Positions 34,571-46,818 of a DNA stretch of 64,000 nt are shown piece after piece. The notes under the pieces are model-generated. The model was not told where the DNA came from, searched no databases, and worked only from the letters and a program-made list of their open reading frames with translations. The DNA lies in assembly GCA_014529385.2 (NCBI GenBank), contig CM043953.1, positions 63,688,372 through 63,752,371 on the forward strand. The letters are read 5' to 3'. The stretch is from Adiantum capillus-veneris. Its lineage: Eukaryota; Streptophyta; Polypodiopsida; Polypodiales; Pteridaceae. Both the position numbers and the translations under genes were made by a program. Every line of letters begins with the position of its first letter. Within the stretch, counting starts at the first letter, position 1.

Positions 34571-36288
34571 GATTGTATCAACATGGTCTCCTAGGCTTTT
34601 TGTACACAAGCAGTTTAACATTTCATTTCGTTTCGCTCTCTTTCTCCAATACGCCTACCTATAGCTGAGGTGGACATTAACGACGCTCTTCAGTGCTTGC
34701 TGCAATATTTATCTGACACACGCCCATTACCGAGCATTCCCACGCATTGGCGATGATGATATTGATTTTCATCACGATATTAGGCTCTAGGTTTTATGCT
34801 TTCAATTGTACTTCAATTTGTTTTATTTTTTATTTTTACCCAGGCATCGGAATAGATACACAGACTGTATCAGTTGTTCTCACACTTAATTTTACATTTT
34901 TAAGACGGTTAATATAACATTTCATTTCATTTTTTTCCATCTCTTGTCCCCCTCAACCAAACTGTGCACCCTACCTTTGTATTTGATTGTCCCCAACCTC
35001 GCAAGTCGATGACCTCTTGTCCCCCACACATAATCACTTGTCAATTTCAATGATATACGCATACACACTCACACAAATACACACACACCCACACATACTG
35101 TAAGACTTATTCTATATGGTCTTTCATAGCTTGTAGTTATTGCTCGTGGCTACGCAGTCTGCGATTTGTGTGTCTATATTTAAGGTGGCAATAAGTGCTG
35201 CTAGGTCTCTTGGTACTATAGTGTTTGTTGTATCCATTCAAAGATGACCATCGAAAGTAGTTCCTACGAAATTTTTCACGAGAAATTCTCTTTGGGTCAG
35301 AGTTCTCATAGCAATGTTTCTCGATCGAGTTTTAAGGGCTTACCAAAAACAATTCCACACCTAAAGCTCTTTTTTAGGTCAAAATTCAAAGATTTTCAGG
35401 TATTCACACTAAAACTTGTAAAACTTTGCCGATTTACTTGAAGGAAATAATGGAATCTAGCCACTGTTTTGCTATTTTAGCTAGTTTCAATAACACGGGT
35501 GAAATTTTACTAGCTTCTAATTTTCTTGTGACAACAATGGTTTAAAAGCTTACTCACATATACAATCCACCTCACCGATATCTGACACCCATCTGTGCGA
35601 CTTGAACTTTATGACATCTGTACTTTGTTTTGTTCTAACTTGCATAACATTACTCAAATGATGAATTTTGATGTTGACCTTTGTTTTCAAAAAATTGTTT
35701 AGCATTTGACAATTTGGACACTAGTCCATTCTTCACACCACCCCCAGGTACGTAATTTACCATTTTTTTCCATAGTATTTTAATTCTCTTTAATGAATCC
35801 ATTCCTATATGTATCTATGGCTATCATATTTCTTCAGTTATCATCAATTATGCAACATATATTGTCTGCCTATACTGCATGACATCCCTCATCATACTCC
35901 GACAATAATAATCACTTTCTATACTTGCTTGGAAGTTCATTTTGTTTGTGCATATATTTAAGGACACAAAGTCAAGCAGTTTGTAATAGAGATAATACCA
36001 TTGGACAATTTGAACGGGAAAAGATCTTTTACTTCTTTGCATTTTCTTATGGCATATGAAATTAAGAATCCCTAAAGTTCTTGCTTGTGCCTGCATTGCA
36101 TGTAAATTCTATTGAGAGGATTTGGCATTAAGCTATGCAGCTACTCATATGAATTGCGGTGTTTTGAGTTAGTGAACAAAAAATTGTAAGTACTCTGCTA
36201 CTCAACTATACTCCAATGTGGTGTGACACAGGTAGAAATTGTTTTATCTTTTTTTATGTCTAGCCTAGTCCATTGGTCACCAACACAC
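34571..36288. other. Interior of element C, probably captured intergenic or intron sequence
   Basis: AT-rich, no coding signal on either strand. Contains a short CA-rich patch at 35059-35098. Could include introns or the upstream flank of the captured PPR gene, whose 5' side faces this way. Confidence 0.4.
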
Positions 36289-36487
36289 AGATTCACCGAT
36301 TTAGGCAGTGTGTAAATACTCATCTTGGTGCAGATCCGCCAATTTAGGCAGCACATTGATAAACTTCAGATTTATTATTTTTACACAATATCCAATGCAG
36401 ATCCGTCGATTTAGGCAGCATTAGTGCAGATTCGCCGATTTAAGCAGCACGCTTTATTGGTGTAGACTCGCCGAATGAGGCAACACC
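36289..36487. repeat. Five copies of a 22-27 bp hairpin-like motif
   Basis: Imperfect copies at 36289-36310, 36331-36354, 36397-36420, 36424-36450 and 36459-36487 share GCAGATCCGCCGATTTAGGC. Several begin GTGCAGA or GGTGTAGA and end GCAGCAC or GCAACACC, so each could fold on itself. Spacing is irregular (about 27-66 bases). Confidence 0.8.
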
Positions 36488-36894
36488 AATCACAAAATCA
36501 TGCTGCAGTGGCTGGCCACCACTGTAACTGGTATGATTTTGTTACCCGGGTACATAATAAAAGCGATTTTGATTTGGACTTATATTGTGGAATTGGAATT
36601 GGATTGGGATTTGGTATCTGGTGATTACTACGGCAACGTTTATGTGATGAGACTTGCTATTATGAGAATTGATTTTGATGAGTGTGACCAATGATATCCT
36701 GATTCATCAGGGTATGACATATACTACTTATTCTAGTGGTATGGGACACTAGAATAGGTAGTATGTGGATGACGGCAGGCATAAGCAATCTTGTCTAATT
36801 TTATGAATTTCTTACTATTTGATACAGATTTTTAATCATTGTTTTTGACAAGTATTGTTTGCAGATTTTTATCTTCGCAACTGAGGACAGTTGC

Positions 36895-36911
36895 TTTCCA
36901 ACGGAGAGGTA
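36895..36911 (+). other. 3' priming region (polypurine tract) of element C
   Basis: The purine-rich AACGGAGAGGTA ends directly before the 3' LTR. Confidence 0.65.
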
Positions 36912-37399
36912 TGTTATGGAATTGATATCTTATTATTTATTGCAGCTGTGACAGGTGGAAAAGGCTTAACCGAGCTAAGCGATTGCAAAAGGATATCATA
37001 TTTTATGTACATTTTATTATTCAAGTGCTCTTTATGAGCTTTGGCCATTTATGACCGGCCAGCCAGTTTGTACTCACTTTGACTATTCAAGAATCTATAA
37101 ATTAAATATGTGCAAGAGGGAAATGGTCACTCTTGCACGGGGGGAGATTGCACCCAGTGTCTGTGTACTTCTTCTCCCCTCTCCCCTCTTCTCTCTCGCC
37201 GTGCCGGCATAGCACTCCGCTCTAGGAGGTGCGCCTGCGCGTGCTCTTTCCCTCTCTTCCGCTCTACGTCTCTCGCTGTTTGCGTATAGCTTCGATTACG
37301 AGTTCGTGGATGTGCCAGGTATACAGTTTTGTTGATTTATGGCTTGCTATGTGCTATTTCGAGTATTTTGTAGGGCTTTCCGCGCTCCCGACTGTACCA
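36912..37399 (+). repeat. 3' LTR of element C (488 bp)
   Basis: Same length as the 5' LTR, about 13 differences by eye. Followed by GTGTG, the target duplication. Confidence 0.95.
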
Positions 37400-37404
37400 G
37401 TGTG

Positions 37405-37750
37405 TGCATGATTAGATTAGTGTGTAGATTAAGGATTTTTGCATGCATTGCTCTAATCATAACTCCATGAGCTTGTGATTAGGATGTGACCACAAGGATT
37501 AGTAGAGAATGCAATGATTAGTAACCTTGATTAGCATAAGGGTTAGCGTGTGTGCATACACTAATCCCCTTCATTAGTTCTCTCTTCTTCCTATTTTAAA
37601 TAATTTCATGTGATTTCCCCACTCAATTCCATCTCATTTCTCTCACACAATCACCCATGTGTGATGTTTCCATGCCCTAGCCGGGTCACTACCATCCTTG
37701 GATTGATAATTTTGTTGATTCTTTGGAGCTATGCAACGAGGGAGTTAACA
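37405..37750 (+). repeat. 3' LTR of element B, second part
   Basis: Continues the B LTR from TGCATGATTAGATTAG to GGAGTTAACA, matching 25830-26169 with a small insertion (about 37596-37615). Followed by the CCTCC target duplication. Confidence 0.93.
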
Positions 37751-37755
37751 CCTCC

Positions 37756-38580
37756 TGATATGGACATTGATATACAATCCTTAAATGGGGATTGCGGCTC
37801 TGAAGCATCAGGAATGTCTAAACCATTGACTATAGAAACACTACCTTCTTACTTAGGAGACAACGAAGATGAGTCCATAGTGTGCAAAACCACTTAGATA
37901 TAAAGAGCGGAACAGACCCTGGAGGTAGAGAACATCCATTCAATCATGTCAAGACCCATTCAATGTACTCTTACCTTGGGAAAACTGTTAAAAATCAGAC
38001 CATATTTATGGAATGATTTACAGAAAACTCTAGAGAAGGTGGGGATAACAGGGCTTATGGAAAAAAAATTGGGTAATTTGAAACATGATTGGATAACAAG
38101 GAAATTAGATCTGTCCCTATGAACAAAGTCGGAGAATACTACAAGGGGGAAGAAGAAAACACAACTCTGTTGGTGAGATATAATGATGTAAAAACCATGG
38201 AAATATTGGCCAGTGGGGCTGGCATAGCCATAGCCACAAGGCAGTATGGGAATCATGGGAAAAACCAGCCATTAGGCAAACTAGAATGAAATTACAATTG
38301 GAGGATGGACACATAGAAAAACCCCTAAGACTGCTTGAAAAAGTGATGTTAGTTCCTTTGGAATTGATTATCAACATACTTTTTTGCGATAGTGGACTTT
38401 GGAAAGAAACTTAATTATGAAATCATCTTGTGAAGGCCATTCATGCAACAAGTACAACTCATTCAAGATGATTGGGGAAACAACTACCTGTACTTGAAGC
38501 AAGTGGGATCAATCACAAGGGTTAATGAAAGATCACACTTATAGAGATGTAATGAAAACACCCACTCAAGAATTTGACTC
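37756..38580 (+). pseudogene. Aspartic protease region of element A, decayed
   Basis: Resumes the frame broken by B ('DMDIDIQSLNGD'). A frame at 38089-38289 holds 'MEILASGAGIAIATRQ', whose SGAG-type stretch corresponds to the protease active-site region of plant gypsy elements. Downstream, 'MKLQLEDGHIEKPLRLLEKV' (from about 38287) and 'VDFGKK'-like wording fit the rest of that fold. At least three frame changes and several stops. The active site is altered, so no working protease could be made. Confidence 0.65.
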
Positions 38581-38589
38581 AGTCTCTTC

Positions 38590-39510
38590 AGCTAAATAAA
38601 AGCTTCCATCTTGGTTAAACAAAGACACATCTATTTGGATGTGTGGAACCTCTGAAAACGAGAGTTTAAAATGAGAAGAATGTACCTTAGAAAGGGATTG
38701 CACAGATGAAGCATATATACTTGAACCCTTTTCGGAGCATTTGTTTGAGCCATTTGAATGGACTCAAATTTTGGCAACAACGGATGTGTGTATAAATACA
38801 TCTATGCCTACTCAATTTTGCAATGAGGATGGTTATGACATAATTCCCATACAAATGATCTCAACTATTCTAGCTGAAGATAAAGTCCAAAAACGCAAGG
38901 ACTTACTGAAAGCTCAACAAGTCTTTTTAGACCTCTGTTATGATGCTACTGACGAATTTGAAGAACTTTCAACTACATCCAATGATTCTGGATTAAAAAA
39001 AAAACATGTGAGAGCTCAACTATTCCTAAAAGGAGGAGAGGATTTTTTTTGACTTTCCAAACCAAAAAACAAGAAGACGGAAATGGTATAAAAGGAAAAG
39101 AGAAACAAAAAACTTGAAATCTAGACCTATGCCATCAGTTTCTAGCAGAACTCAGTTTTTGATGCAGATAGATGCACATGATTGTGTCAAAGATAAAATC
39201 ACGGGTAGGTATCCTTCAGATAACAAACAAGGAAGATCAAAAACATCAAGGAAAATGAGAAAGGAAACTCAATCAAAACCTAAGCACCAGGATGACAAAT
39301 CATCCATGACATGGGCTGAACGAAAGAAAAAATATCAAGAGTTGAAGAAAACTCTAAAGGAAGGTGTATACCACTGAAATGGAAACAACCGAGGAAGAGA
39401 ATAAAGATGTAATGACTGTTCCATCCCATTACAAGAAATATACTCTCCAATACCAAAAGATCATAGTAGAACAACCTATAAGCGAACTAAGAAAACAGGG
39501 TGAGTCATTT
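38590..39510 (+). pseudogene. Linker region between protease and RT of element A
   Basis: Frames at 38741-39052 (103 residues, acidic, 'EFEELSTTSNDSG') and 39114-39377 (87 residues, Lys/Arg/Ser-rich, 'DDKSSMTWAERKKKYQELKK') look coding and are in the right place between protease and RT. No domain recognised. It runs into element D. Confidence 0.5.
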
Positions 39511-39515
39511 GAAGG
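39511..39515. repeat. Left target-site duplication of element D (GAAGG)
   Basis: GAAGG here and at 50718-50722, abutting both ends of D. Confidence 0.88.
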
Positions 39516-40473
39516 TGTTGCGGGAAATTGTAGCATAGCCTAATCAACCCAAGACCAACAAAATTATCAATCCTAGGATCGACAACCCGGCTAGGGCATG
39601 GAAGCACGAGCATCGGATGTATCGAATGAGAGGATTCAAGAGTATGCTCATCTAGTGCAATAGAGATTAGCCATGAATCACTAACTCTAATCACATTATC
39701 AATCAAGCATCGCCTACACACATTAAGCCCACCAAATTCCGACTTACCATAGACTAGAATCTCTAAACACACTCTTGATAAACACACACTAATTGCATTG
39801 GTGTTGGCCTCTCCAATCACCACAGCCAATCAAGGCACTTCATCAAAAGCTACACACACAAGGTGAATGGTGCTAGAGTTTCATAAAACCCATCCACACA
39901 CAAGCAAACAATAGGGCACATACACTAATTACAAGATTAAAAACCAATTTAATCAACCTAATTAGAGATGTTAAATATCTCAAATTGAATGCTCATAGAA
40001 GAATATGAGTGGTTGTAAGTAAGAAGTCATCACACACACTCAAATCTAGAATAATGAGAAAGGTGAAATTACTTCATGACATAATGGAATAGAAGAATTA
40101 AGACTAATGAGAAAGTAGAGATTAGATTAAGAATAGCTTCTCTAATTACAAAGGATTAGCACTAGCCTCTTAAGCATGGGCATTAAGCTAAAGGCTAGGC
40201 CATTCATAGAGTGAACACTCAAGAGAGAGAGAACTCTCAAAAGTGGATCCTCAAGAGTGGATACTCAAGAATGAAGCTTCTTTGCATAAAGGCTTCCTTA
40301 TAAAGGCTTTCACCACAATCCCCTTCTACTATGGGTTTAAGTTTGAGTCCTCTAACTAGCATATACAACTTTGGAACTCCCAATGAGCCCAAAACCTTAG
40401 ACAATGTGAGTCACATCCATAGCATATGTCCCGCTTGCATAATCGGTGTAGCCTGTGTTAGCCACTGCTAACA
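39516..40473 (-). repeat. 3' LTR of element D (958 bp)
   Basis: On the minus strand it starts TGTTAGCAGTGGCTAACA, a perfect 7-base inverted repeat, and ends TTTCCCGCAACA. The last ~50 bases (CCATGCCCTAGCCGG ... GATTGATAATTTTGTTG) match the end of the B LTR. Confidence 0.92.
40297..40302 (-). promoter_or_regulatory. TATA-box candidate in the D LTR
   Basis: TATAAG on the minus strand within CCTTATAAAGG; the same string is kept in the other LTR near 50539. Confidence 0.4.
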
Positions 40474-40484
40474 TTTCCCCCTTT
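40474..40484 (-). other. Polypurine tract of element D
   Basis: AAAGGGGGAAA on the minus strand, directly before the LTR start. Confidence 0.88.
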
Positions 40485-42915
40485 CTAAATTGGCAAACTC
40501 CTCCTGTGCCGGTGAAGCAAAACACGGTGACATGGTAAAAAGCAAGTCCAAAGAGTGAAATGTTGAGCTGCAAATCATAAGAACAAGTAATGAACATCAA
40601 GGCCAACAAGGATAAATAAAAAATGAAGAACAATGAACAATCATGCAAAGTGAATATTTTGCTTCTAAAAAATGGGCGAATCATAATAAAAAACTAAACA
40701 ACATGAAGCAAAAAAACACTCAAACTATCATGAATATTAAACCACTTGAAATTATAGTTTTATGCATGAAACACAAGCAATCAATTAAGGCCCTAGGCTA
40801 ATGCAAGTTCATAAGCCTACTAGCCTAAAAACTATGTGACCAATCTTAATAATACATCCAAGTCTATTATGTCTATGGGCTATAAAAAAGCTCTTAATCT
40901 ATTAGTACATTGTCACAGTTTTTGAAGCTCATGGAAGTTTGTTTTTGTCATTCATTGAAAAAAGTAAAGTACAGTATAAGGCTACCACCCCAAGGCAAGT
41001 CTAGGTACGACTCTCGGCTCCTTGAACCCTCAAGAAGGTGTTCCAAAAGCCTACTAGCCTACCAAGGCGACGGCTAACCCTTATCAACCTAGGGCATCGG
41101 TTTAGGGCCTTGACCAAGCGAGCCAAAGTGGTTCCCCTTGCCTGCCAAGTGCCAATAAGGAGCTAGGCCTCACAAGACACAACATAACATAGAAATTTTC
41201 TTTTCATGTGTCTAGTAGCATTTTTGCTACTTTTCCTCGATATTTTTTTGCTTCATTGTTTCATTTTTTTTGCACTTTTTTATTGCTTCCATCATGAGAT
41301 GCTTATGGCAATTGGAATAAAGGACTAACGCCTAATCATAGCCCTAGGTCATGTTAAAAATGAATGGATTAAAAAGACTATCACTAAGAGTTTATGACTA
41401 ATGAGAAATGAACCTACATTAACCTAAGGTCAATGCCAATTACCTATGATTAGCATACATAAAACCTAATTTTTCGATGAATTAATATTCATAAAGCAAA
41501 GTGCTGAAACTTTAGTATGTCTTGGTTTTGAAAATGAAAGAACCATAGCTTAGAAGCAAAAATTACTTAAGCCAAGCATAGAGAATTGAGAGACGGAAAA
41601 AAGAGCAAAATCATGGAAGGCTTTCACCTATTCATACTCTTTTGAGCATCCTTGAGCAAGCATCCCCTTTGTAGAGAAGTCTCTTGAATATTTTATTTAC
41701 AATCCAAGCTTTTTGAAGCTAAGTGTAAACACAAGCTCCAAAGGCCTTTTATTGAAATCCAAAAGCACACAAAAAAACATTATTGAAAACCTAAAGCTAG
41801 GGTCTTGCATACCTGAATTTGCCAAAGGGAGAAAACCCAAGGGAAAAAAATGCCTTTGGTTATGCACATGATGCTCTTTGTAGCAAAATTTATGCATACA
41901 CATCAACAATGAGAGATAAAATGCTTCTAAATAAGCCCATTTTACAATTTAAAGTCCTCTCATGCATGATTCAAAAGTTGATTAATTGTTAGCTCACTTG
42001 AAATATGGAATTTAAAACAAGCCAAGAGCTAGAAATAATGCAGCTTTGATGAAATGAAGTGGCTCTTGAAAGCAAAATTTTACATTTTTAAAGCTCTCCA
42101 AAAAAAGTTGGCTAACAACTAGCTCAAATGAAATTTTCAGTTTAAGAGCAATCTATGAGCTAGAGATGACTGCAACTTGTGATGGAATGAAAGTAAATGG
42201 ATCTTAATAGCCAAATTTTGTAATTTTTTGCAATGCCACCTCCCCTTGGATCAATGGTAGCTCATCTGCAATCTACCCTTCAAAATAAGGCACAACTATT
42301 AATGCTATTAAAGCATCTATACATGCACATCAAGCATCAAAAATTTCATGCTCAAGTACAAGTCCCATTCTTCAATCCACACTAAAGTTTTCAATGAAAA
42401 GTCACAATTTCGACATTTTTGATGCATTTCTTTCAAAAACATTCAATGACCCAATGTAAAGCACAATCATAAAATTTTGCTCTCATAGATTTGTTTCAAA
42501 AGAAATATCATCATGTCAAAACAAGGTCCATTAGTTGCAATCAAGCATCAAACCTAAAACATGCATGCGCAAAGATGATGTCATATTTTATCCCATTCTC
42601 CCAAGTTCAATCTTGATTTCATTCATGCAAAGAAGCTGAAATGTCAGTGGCTATCTCTTATGAACACAAAATCCTTTTAAGCCTGTAAGGTCTCTAACCC
42701 CGACCAAAAAGAGCACCATTGTACCATGGAATGAACATAATGAAAAAAGTTACTATTTTTAGCAGTTTTCCAAATTCTGTCGATGCCATGATGTTTAGAA
42801 TGTTATAAAGCTTTCAAAAGTGAATTAAAATAATTTTTGTGAAAAATTTCCAAAAATAGTAAGTTTTTGGCCACCCGATCCGTCTAGTTTTGATCATCTC
42901 GAAAAACTGCACCCG
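40485..42915 (-). other. Interior of element D, non-coding
   Basis: AT-rich sequence without coding signal on either strand; short frames lack domains. Loosely repeated phrases such as 'AGCTAGAAAT..TGCA' occur at about 42020-42190, without a fixed period. Confidence 0.6.
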
Positions 42916-42918
42916 TAC

Positions 42919-43090
42919 CCTGGGGACTGCTAAATATGGCAGGTACTCGGAAAGATACACCTTAGTTAGAGCTTAGTATAACAATTTACGGCATTAAATT
43001 TTCGGACCCTAGGGACTGCTAAATATGGCAGGTACTCGGAAAGATACACCTTAGTTAGAGCTTAGTATAACAATTTACGGCATTAAATTC
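42919..43090. repeat. 89-bp tandem duplication in element D
   Basis: GGGACTGCTAAATATGGCAG starts at 42923 and again at 43012; the copies are identical for about 80 bases through CGGCATTAAATT. Recent duplication. Confidence 0.95.
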
Positions 43091-43404
43091 TGACTCGTAT
43101 GGCTCGTTTTAGTCTAAAACCAATTTTTCCTAAGGTTGAGCGGGGAGGCACCAAGGCTCGAGGCTGTGTGAGAAAAGGTTCCAGGCCACTCAGAGCTTGC
43201 TTTAGCAGCTAGGGGGCGCTTTCTCTTCTCTTGGGAGTTGTGGGAGAGTTACCAAGCTTGAGAGTGAGTGTGAGAGTCAGTTACACTAGCTAACTGGACA
43301 CTTGGTAGGCATGTAACTGAACTTGCCATGCATAAGTGGAGTAGCTCTCAGATGCAAATAACAAGCAAGGTCGATTTTCAGCATGGAGGGGCCTATTTAA
43401 GAGT

Positions 43405-43437
43405 GGGCTCACACACACACACACACACACAGACATG

Positions 43438-43522
<85 letters not shown>
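43405..43522. repeat. (CA)n microsatellites in element D
   Basis: CA runs at 43409-43431 and 43439-43522, separated by AGACATGCT. All frames across them are dinucleotide translations. Confidence 0.96.
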
Positions 43523-43524
<2 letters not shown>

Positions 43525-44361
43525 ACACACACCTTGGGGAGGTGCTGCCAGCACACATAGTTTTTGGAGAAGAAGCAAAGGAGGGAAGTGCTGGCCGATT
43601 CTCACTCGAGGACTCCATTGGATCAGAAATTCAAGTAGATTTCAGCCCCTAATCACGGTAATATCGATTTAATTTATGCTTTGCTGCAAATCTCTCTATC
43701 ATTCTCTTAATCTCGCGACTACTATGCTTAATCATACACTAAATTACTCAATAACTGCTCTCTAATTCTCCATATCATTAGTCTACTACATAATTATTAA
43801 TCTAATTGTTAATTATGCAAGCAATTAGCCTCTCCTAATCATAGATTAATGCATGATTAGCAAGAAGAAATCTCCCGCTAGTCATCATAGTAAATAATTG
43901 TCAAGCCGGTAATGATGTGGAATTGGTCATTTTCATCCTATTACCACACAATGTGTGAGTAGCTAAATTAGATTCAATCTGCTCATAAATTAGGAAGTAA
44001 TTAAGGAAAATTGATCCGTTATTAATCCACTAGGAAGGGAATTTCCTCTCACCTATGCATACGGTAATTCTGCATCTACTTACATTAGGAAGGTGATTGA
44101 GCATGTCTAATTCACCCCTCTAGTAAATTGATTAAGTAAAATCTGAAAATTCTAATTACCTAGACCAAGTGCTTAATTGTAGAGCCAATTCCCATAGAAC
44201 AAGTAAGGTACTATCCATAGATTACTATGTCTTGATGGAAATCTAACCCTCTCGTATAAAAGGGATTGTTCAGTGATTCTAATATGTCATCTTGATTGTT
44301 ATGATACTCTTGGACATCAGTTCTTTTTCTCCAAGTTTGTCAATTAAGTAGTGAGTATAAT

Positions 44362-44478
44362 ATGGCCCAGGTAAAGAGAACTCGCTTCGGTGGTGCCCAC
44401 AACCGGGAGGCGGGAACAAGCAACGTGAACGGGAAAGAGAAAGCTCCCATGGTCGACCAAGTACCGACCATCTCATAG
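44362..44478 (+). CDS. Short ORF, possible gag start of a retroelement scrap inside D
   Basis: 38 codons from ATG at 44362 to TAG: a basic, Gly/Asn-rich peptide opening 'MAQVKRTRFGGAHNREAG'. Plus strand, opposite to D. Together with the PPT/LTR start at 44959-44971 on the same strand it suggests an internally deleted element. No domain is recognised. Confidence 0.25.
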   Translation: MAQVKRTRFGGAHNREAGTSNVNGKEKAPMVDQVPTIS

Positions 44479-44820
44479 GCCATTGACGAGGAAATGGAGG
44501 AGGTAGGTCACATTTTTATTCAAGTTGTTTAATTTAACATTGCATACAATAAGTTAGGAAAGAACATATCCCTAAATATGTTGGATAAATCCGACGGAAA
44601 CCTCGACATTCAAATTCAATTGTATATTAAATTCTAAGTAGGAAAGAATGGCTGATGGATATACTGTTTGAAATAGGAAAGAATGTCAGCTAGGGAAAAT
44701 TTAGCTCGGCATGTTCATTCTTTTTCCAATGTTGAACTAGTCCTAATCCCCCTACTGATCACAGGGGGCGGCTCGTGATGATTTTGCAGTAGCTAGAGTT
44801 ACTAGCTTAGGGCCTCTACC

Positions 44821-44910
44821 CACGACTTGCTTTCTATGCGGTGGGAACCCACGTCTTGCTTTCTATGCGGTGGAAATGTCCATGTCGTGCTTTCTATGCG
44901 GTGGACATAC
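44821..44910. repeat. Three ~30-bp tandem repeats in element D
   Basis: Units at 44821-44849, 44850-44880 and 44881-44910, each with TTGCTTTCTATGCGGTGG or a one-base variant, with 29-31 base periods. Confidence 0.93.
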
Positions 44911-44958
44911 CTAGTTGTATGGGCAACTAGGCGACGACGGGAGAAGTAAAACTCTCGT

Positions 44959-45660
44959 TGGAGGGGGGATGTTGTACCTCCAGAACATTGGAATTTTAAT
45001 AGATAAGTTTGAGTAGAATTTTTACTAGAGTTACTGTCTTGGTGTCGCTTTGCAATACTGATTGAAGGGCTGTCTTAACGAACCTTGTGATTCAGAATTT
45101 AATCAAGGAACTTTTATGTTGAACAACCACTATGGTAGTAATTAGGACACACAAGGAAGTGTGAGTGTGGGGGTGGAAAGTGGGGGCTTGGCTCAGGTTG
45201 CCAATGCCTATGAGAAGGGTGGTCTCGATTGGTCGGGAACTCTCCGTCCCCATAGTGTTTAAATCGACACTAGTATTACTCATTGCCCCTAGAGCAGCGA
45301 AGTCTCAAGTGTACGTGCCTCTGAAACATGGAGAAAAAGGCACTTGGGATTTCTCTCCTCTTGGAAGGTGGGTCTTAGGATCGCTAGATAGGTTAATCAC
45401 GCTTCCCCTGCGAGGTGGAGCTAGATCTCGTTGCCAGCAGGCTCAACTCGACTCACTTTGTGATGAGAGATCGTCCGCTAGATGAACCCTGAACCACTTT
45501 GCTTGCTTCCACTATAGATCTAGTGGCCACCAGGTTTACCATCAGATCCGCCGTTTAAGACGGCGGGGTGGGGACCTCACAAAGCACATCTTAGTAGAAG
45601 TTTTGCAAATAATCCCTTTGTCTCTCCAAAGTTTATGTGGAGTTTGTATTTTTACTCTAG
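44959..45660 (+). mobile_element. Possible PPT and 3' LTR of a small retroelement remnant nested in D
   Basis: TGGAGGGGGGA (44959-44969) is a good polypurine tract and is followed by TGTTGTACCTCCAGAAC, a plausible LTR start. No second copy of that LTR is found on the left, so the 5' end would be missing. The right end is arbitrary. A GC-richer segment (45160-45560) contrasts with the AT-rich surroundings. Confidence 0.35.
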
Positions 45661-46770
45661 CAACCCATTGGATTGAAGGCAAATTTCAAAGCATTCTGTG
45701 CACATGATCTTTTTTAATGGTCAAGTGAAACATCAAAAAAACATTCGTGGGAATCTCAACTTTAAAAAATGTTAGTTTTGGGAGCCGCGGCCTGTGACTG
45801 GACAACTGAGAGAGAAAGACGCGTGTGATTATGGGGTGAATGGGAACTATGGTGTGCGCGTGTGCATATGTGGTCCGCAATCAGTGCCAGTAGACATGCG
45901 GCCAATACAAGCGGCTATGATCAAGGGGATGGGAGGGTGTACTTGAGTTTGTACTTTGTATGAGTTTATGCGTGTGGTTGATGGTGAGAGCCATGCGGTG
46001 AACCATGCAATAGGTGCACTGTGAATTTGGATGTGGCCGCATCATGTCTGACATTTGAGGACAATAGCGCTATCAAAGAAGGCACTATCAAGAATTGGAG
46101 GAAATTGACAGCGCTTCAGACTTGGTCCATGCTAAACTCGTGCAAAATACAAGCTCTCTAGCTATTTCAATGAGAGTACAGCTCTTAAGCGGGCCTACTA
46201 CACAGTCCAGCTCAAGACTCTTTCATTGTTTCCCCTGTCACCCATGGGCAATTGTTGTACCTACATCAGTGTTTTTTCCTCAACTCTGGCCAGTTGCATC
46301 ACCTCCAGCTCTTCTCATAACAGTCTCTTTTAGCTGCATATCCAGATAGCCCTATAACATCCCCAAGAAATTTTGTGTCTGGCTTGACTATGGGAACGAG
46401 AATGATTCGGCATGGTGGGTGTGCATGGGCAAGTGGACAACATAAGGTAGGGCCACCCTAGCTACACATGACATTGGGTGTGTGCATGTGTTATTTGAAG
46501 AGCTAAAAGAAGGTGAGTAACACCGTAATGGTGGTAGCAGTGGCAAAAACACTGGGTATGTCAGTGTCCGATGTGTCATGTGTGATTCCTTGAGAGTGTG
46601 TGTGTGTGTGTGGCTCGGTAACTTGGCTCTGCAAGATTAGCATGGTGCACACATTTGCAAGAGGACTCATAATAGGCAGCGAAATCTTTGTGGGTCAAGA
46701 CTCAACAAACTGCAAATGATAGCACAAACAAGGTGTCAACAGGCCAGTGTCAAAGTCCATATGGGCATCT

Positions 46771-46818
<48 letters not shown>

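Noticed and set aside
36289-36487. CRISPR-like array
   Set aside because: Repeat copies are imperfect and spacing irregular, in a plant retroelement; no cas genes.
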